From NCBI GenBank assembly GCA_016462625.1, contig JAEMSV010000007.1, positions 1-64,000 on the forward strand: a DNA stretch of 64,000 nucleotides, read 5' to 3'. Both the position numbers and the translations under genes were made by a program. The notes under the pieces are model-generated. The model was not told the DNA's origin. It searched no databases and saw nothing but the letters and a program-made list of their open reading frames with translations. Of the stretch, positions 59,768 to 64,000 are shown piece by piece (position 1 is the stretch's first letter; every line of letters starts with the position of its first letter). The DNA comes from Solirubrobacteraceae bacterium (GTDB lineage Bacteria; Actinomycetota; Thermoleophilia; Solirubrobacterales; Solirubrobacteraceae).

Positions 59768-60775
59768 ATGAGAGCGATGGTCCTCGCCGCCGGCCTCGGC
59801 ACCCGGCTCCGTCCACTGACGTTCGAGCTGCCCAAGCCCATGGTCCCGGTCCTCGATCGCCCGGTCATGGCGCACATCGTCGACCTCCTGCAGCGCCAGG
59901 GGATCGACGAGATCATCGCGAACCTCCACTACTTCCCGGACACCATCCGCGGGTACTTCGGCGACGAGCTGACGTACCGCTACGAAGAGGCCCTGAAGGG
60001 CACCGCCGGCGGCGTCCGCAACTGCGCCGACTTCTTCGGCGACGAGCCGTTCATCGTCATCTCCGGCGACGCGCTGACCGACATCGACCTCGCCAAGCTC
60101 GAGGCGCGCCACCGTGCCCACGGCGGCGTCGCGACGCTGACCGTCAAGAAGGTCCCGGACACGCGTGAGTTCGGCGTCGTCCTGCACGACGCGGACGGCC
60201 GCATCACCGGCTTCCAGGAGAAGCCCAACCCGGCCGAGGCGCTGTCGGATCTCGGCAACTGCGGCATTTACGTCTTCTCGCCCGAGATCTTCGACTACTT
60301 CCCCAAGGACCAGGCCGAGGTCGACTGGGCGAACGACGTGTTCCCGGCGCTGCTGGAGAACGACGTGCCGTTCTTCATCCACGAGATCGACGAGTACTGG
60401 AACGACGTCGGCTCGCTCTCCGAGCTGAAGTCGGGCACGTTCGACGCGCTCTCCGGCTCGCTCGGGATCGACATCCGCGGCGACACGCTCGAAGAGGGCC
60501 TCACCGTCGGTGCGCACTCGGGCCTCGATGGCGTCTCGATGATCGAGCCGCCCGTGTGGATCGGCGACGACGTCCGCATCGGCGCCGAGACCCGGCTCAT
60601 GGGCCCGGTCGTCATCGGCGACGGCGCGACGATCGGTGACGGCGCGCTCGTGCGTGACTCCATCGTGTTCCCCGGGACGACCGTCCCGCCCGGTGCCATC
60701 CTCATCGGCGCGATCGCAGGGGCGGCGGGCATCATCGAGGCGCTGCCCAAGCGCGTCTCAGCCGCGTCCGCCTAG
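59768..60775 (+). CDS. Sugar-phosphate nucleotidyltransferase
   Basis: 335-residue enzyme, a paralogue of the one at 43480. Signature MVLAAGLGTRLRPLTFELPKPMVPVLDRPVM, metal Asp in VISGDALTDIDL, EKPNPAEALSDLGNCGIYVF, and a short C-terminal beta-helix (VWIGDDVRIGAETRLMGPVVIGDGATIGDGALV). The sugar and base cannot be fixed from sequence; glucose-1-P or mannose-1-P are likely. Its 3' end overlaps ctaG on the other strand by 18 bp. Confidence 0.88.
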   Translation: MRAMVLAAGLGTRLRPLTFELPKPMVPVLDRPVMAHIVDLLQRQGIDEIIANLHYFPDTIRGYFGDELTYRYEEALKGTAGGVRNCADFFGDEPFIVISGDALTDIDLAKLEARHRAHGGVATLTVKKVPDTREFGVVLHDADGRITGFQEKPNPAEALSDLGNCGIYVFSPEIFDYFPKDQAEVDWANDVFPALLENDVPFFIHEIDEYWNDVGSLSELKSGTFDALSGSLGIDIRGDTLEEGLTVGAHSGLDGVSMIEPPVWIGDDVRIGAETRLMGPVVIGDGATIGDGALVRDSIVFPGTTVPPGAILIGAIAGAAGIIEALPKRVSAASA

Positions 60776-61600
60776 CGGAGGGGACGACTCGGCGACGTCG
60801 CCGTAGCGCTCGCGGCGCTGCTCTTCCTTCTCGCTCTCCTCGAGGGCCTTGATGAAGAGGTACGCGAGCGCGATGCCCATGACGATCGACTGCTCGGTCG
60901 CCATGACCAGGCCGGCGACGCTCTGATCGGTGTGCGCATCCATGCCCCAATAGCTGGGCTGCGCCTCGTAGAAGCCGTAGATCGCCTCGGGGGCGAACGC
61001 GAGGCCGACGCCCAGCAGGCCGACCATGACCTTGGTCGACGCCATGTAGGCCGCGGGTCCCATCCCGCCCAAGCGGTGGCGGCTGCGGATCGGGCTGATC
61101 AGGTGCCACCAGTAGAGGCTGCCGGCCGTGATGAACGTGATGTGCTCGAGCCGATGGACGAGTGGGTGCTGCAGCGCGGCGTCGTAGAGCGCCGGGATGT
61201 GCCAGATCCACATCGTGGCGACGTAGAGCAAGAGCGCGAAGACCGGGGTCGCGAACGGCCCTGCGGCGCGCTCGAGCCGCAGGGTGCGCTTCGTCAGCGG
61301 TCGCAGGATCACGCGGGTCAGTCCGAGTAGGCAGAAGATCACGCCGAGGTCGATCAGCAGCAGGTGCTGGATCATGTGCATCGTGAACAGCTGTTCGGCG
61401 AGCGCGTCGATCGGCGAGATCAGCGCGGCGAAGAAGCACGCTAGGCCGAGCCAGAAGCTCAGGAGTCGCCCGACGCTCGCGCGCACCTGCCACCAGCGGC
61501 GCGTGTAGAGGAACGCGACGGCGGCCAGCATGAGGATGACGACCGGCTCGAGGTTCCACGAGGCGTCGGGCGTCGCGCCGAGGATCGGCACGGGGGACAT
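60758..61600 (-). CDS. ctaG: Cytochrome c oxidase assembly factor CtaG (caa3 type)
   Basis: 280-residue membrane protein with seven or so helices. Family motifs: SPIDALAEQLFTMHMIQHLLLIDLG, MWIWHIPALYDAALQHPLVHRLEHITFITAGSLYWWHLI and MATEQSIVMGIALAYLFI, with His residues thought to bind copper. Helps insert copper into caa3-type oxidase. ATG 61600 is preferred because a start at 61663 would overlap the divergent comF start; a GACAAT box lies 7 nt before it. Confidence 0.87.
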   Translation of the reverse strand: MSPVPILGATPDASWNLEPVVILMLAAVAFLYTRRWWQVRASVGRLLSFWLGLACFFAALISPIDALAEQLFTMHMIQHLLLIDLGVIFCLLGLTRVILRPLTKRTLRLERAAGPFATPVFALLLYVATMWIWHIPALYDAALQHPLVHRLEHITFITAGSLYWWHLISPIRSRHRLGGMGPAAYMASTKVMVGLLGVGLAFAPEAIYGFYEAQPSYWGMDAHTDQSVAGLVMATEQSIVMGIALAYLFIKALEESEKEEQRRERYGDVAESSPPLGGRG

Positions 61601-61661
61601 GCGCGGGATTGTCGCAGTCCTGCGCCCATGCTCCGCGGGTGGCTCGGCAAGGTCCTCGGTC

Positions 61662-62336
61662 ATGCCCGGCCGCTTGCTCTCCCTCCTCGTTCCCGCGAGC
61701 TGCTGGACGTGCGGCCGGGCCGCCGCGGACGATCAGCCGATCTGCGGCGCGTGCCGGCGGTCGCTGCCCTGGCTCGACACGGTGTGCTGTGAGCGCTGCG
61801 CCCTGCCGCTGGTCGGACGTGATCACCGCTGCCCCGCGGCGCGGTTCGCGTTCGACCGCGCGCTCGCGGTCGTCGCGTACGAGGGCACCGCGTCCCGCGC
61901 GGTCCGCGCGCTGAAGGATTCCGGTTCCCGCCCACGGCCGCTGGCGGCGATGATGGCTGCGCAGGTGGCGATCGCCACCCCGCCGGGCTGGCTGCACGGC
62001 GCGACGGTGGTCCCTGTGCCGGCCCACCCGCTCCGCCGCCGTGTGCGCGGCTTCGATCCGGCGGGGCTCCTGGCGGCCGAGGTCGCCGACCGCGTGGCCC
62101 GTCCGCTGGCCGGGGACATTCTGCGGCGCCGTGGGTGGCGCGGCCGTCAGCGCGGGGCTACGCGGGCGGAGCGGCTGGCGGGCGTCCGCGTCGAGGCCTG
62201 TCGCGCCGCGCCGCCCGCGGTCCTGCTGATCGACGACGTCCACACCACCGGCGCGACGCTGCACGCGTGCGCGCTGGCGCTGAAGGCGGCGGGGGCGACC
62301 GAGATCCGGGCCGTCACGTGGGCCCGCGCGCTCTGA
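61662..62336 (+). CDS. comF: ComF family phosphoribosyltransferase-like protein
   Basis: 224-residue protein: N-terminal double zinc finger (CWTCGRAAADDQPICGACRRSLPWLDTVCCERCALP), then a phosphoribosyltransferase fold with VVPVPAHPLRRRVRGFDPAGLLA and the PRPP loop VLLIDDVHTTGATLHACA. Related to ComF/GntX proteins involved in DNA uptake competence or in phosphoribosyl chemistry. Divergent from ctaG. Commonly found near hpf and secA in actinobacteria, as here. Confidence 0.9.
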   Translation: MPGRLLSLLVPASCWTCGRAAADDQPICGACRRSLPWLDTVCCERCALPLVGRDHRCPAARFAFDRALAVVAYEGTASRAVRALKDSGSRPRPLAAMMAAQVAIATPPGWLHGATVVPVPAHPLRRRVRGFDPAGLLAAEVADRVARPLAGDILRRRGWRGRQRGATRAERLAGVRVEACRAAPPAVLLIDDVHTTGATLHACALALKAAGATEIRAVTWARAL

Positions 62337-62357
62337 AACGAACGAGGGGGATAACCC

Positions 62358-62413
62358 CGGATGGACATCCGTATGGCCGACTGTTGCAGTCCGCGTGACG
62401 CGATGCGTACTCT
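62358..62413 (+). promoter_or_regulatory. Promoter and dyad upstream of hpf
   Basis: Perfect dyad CGGATG-GA-CATCCG (62358-62371), then TTGCAG (62384-62389), an 18-nt spacer and TACTCT (62408-62413). The predicted transcript leaves a leader of about 30 nt with AAAGGGGG before ATG 62449, unlike the leaderless genes nearby. The dyad could bind a starvation or stress regulator. Confidence 0.45.
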
Positions 62414-62448
62414 TCGACCAGGAACAACCGACCCCAAAGGGGGCTTCG

Positions 62449-62799
62449 ATGAAGATCGAGGTCAAGGGCCGTAACACTCCCGTCTCCGATGAGCTGCGCG
62501 ACATGGTCGAGCGGCGCTTTCGCAAGGTGGGTGCCCAGGTGTCCGAGTTGGCGACGCTCGAGATCGAGCTGAGCGAGGAACGCAACCCTGCGATCCCCGA
62601 CTCGTACATCGCCGAGGCCACGTTGTTCCTAAAAGGCACCACGCTCCGAGCCTCCGACCGCGCGCGTGACATGTCGCACGCGGTCCACCTCTGCGAGGAG
62701 GAGCTCTCCCGGCAGGTCAAGCGCTACCGCGACAAGCGTCGCGCGCGCCGCGCCGCCCGTGCGATGAGCGCCGAGGCGCGCGTCCAGCCCGCTGCCTGA
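62449..62799 (+). CDS. hpf: Ribosome hibernation promoting factor (short form)
   Basis: 116-residue HPF/YfiA-family protein: MKIEVKGRNTPVSDELRDMVERRFRKV, LEIELSEERNPAIPDSYIAEATLFLKGTTLRASDRARDMSHAVHLCEEELSRQVKRYRDKRR. Lacks the C-terminal dimerisation domain of the long form common in Gram-positives, so it would inactivate 70S ribosomes without forming 100S dimers through that domain. ATG 62449 has GGGGG 8 nt upstream. Precedes secA, a common actinobacterial order. Confidence 0.9.
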   Translation: MKIEVKGRNTPVSDELRDMVERRFRKVGAQVSELATLEIELSEERNPAIPDSYIAEATLFLKGTTLRASDRARDMSHAVHLCEEELSRQVKRYRDKRRARRAARAMSAEARVQPAA

Positions 62800-62818
62800 A
62801 AACACGGTGTGAACGGCC

Positions 62819-62840
62819 GGCCGGCGCCCGCTCGCCGGCC
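62819..62840 (+). terminator. GC hairpin between hpf and secA
   Basis: GGCCGGCG-CCCGCT-CGCCGGCC, 8-bp perfect stem and 6-nt loop, 20 nt after the hpf stop. There is no U-run. It probably ends the hpf message; secA then has its own -10 box at 62854. Confidence 0.55.
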
Positions 62841-62853
62841 GTCCGCGCTTCGC

Positions 62854-62859
62854 TAGTGT
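62854..62859 (+). promoter_or_regulatory. -10 box TAGTGT, leaderless-type, for secA
   Basis: TAGTGT ends 10 nt before ATG 62870, directly after the hpf terminator hairpin. Confidence 0.45.
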
Positions 62860-62869
62860 GGGAAGCACG

Positions 62870-64000
<1,131 letters not shown>

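Overview
The window is about 70% GC and packed with genes. Genes within operons commonly overlap by 1-4 bases, and GTG and TTG starts are frequent. Gene content and protein style point to a Gram-positive, aerobic actinobacterium: an LCP cell-wall ligase, MmpL-type transporter, protoglobin sensor, caa3-type CtaG and the atpIBEFHAGDC order. The class Thermoleophilia (Solirubrobacter/Conexibacter-like) is my best guess, inferred from overall style rather than proven.

Layout. (1) 1-6005, urea: a truncated urea ABC transporter binding protein (urtA, minus strand), a small unknown gene, then ureA-ureB-ureC-ureF-ureG-ureD on the plus strand. There is no ureE, but UreG has a histidine-rich C-terminal tail. 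(2) 5927-16858, potassium: a kdp operon on the minus strand (39-aa membrane peptide, kdpF, kdpA, kdpB, kdpC, N-terminal half of kdpD, a membrane-anchored universal-stress-like protein), tenA, kdpE plus a histidine kinase that is the C-terminal half of KdpD, and a K+/H+ antiporter. (3) 16865-18880: an SDR and an acyltransferase. (4) 18955-27364, hydantoin/cyclic-amide catabolism on the minus strand: Zn amidase, hyuA, hyuB, a hydantoin-type racemase, GMC oxidoreductase and NAD-epimerase, translationally coupled, with VanR-type palindromes upstream. (5) 27690-35760: the F-type ATP synthase operon followed by an HD phosphohydrolase. (6) 35810-39441: an MmpL-like exporter and a saccharopine-dehydrogenase-like reductase. 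(7) 39476-45634, envelope sugars: M20 peptidase, LCP protein, UDP-glucose dehydrogenase, sugar nucleotidyltransferase, PGI/PMI isomerase. (8) 45821-48935: a globin-coupled sensor with a structured-looking leader, and a MerR regulator coupled to ahcY. (9) 48932-57802: a secreted seven-bladed propeller plus sulfatase, a CoA-transferase, a flavin monooxygenase divergent from a BBE-type FAD oxidase, and a second, short-type AhcY paralogue with Ser in place of the catalytic Lys. (10) 57843-64000: a secreted beta-helix/PKD protein, a second nucleotidyltransferase, ctaG, comF, hpf and the start of secA.

Three observations stand out. First, the second SAH hydrolase lacks its catalytic lysine. Second, KdpD is split into two genes on either side of the kdp operon. 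Third, many genes start 6-11 nt downstream of a TAGGGT/TAGCCT-like -10 box, which implies leaderless transcripts and helps fix start codons. No tRNA, rRNA, IS element or CRISPR array was seen; the window looks like core chromosome.
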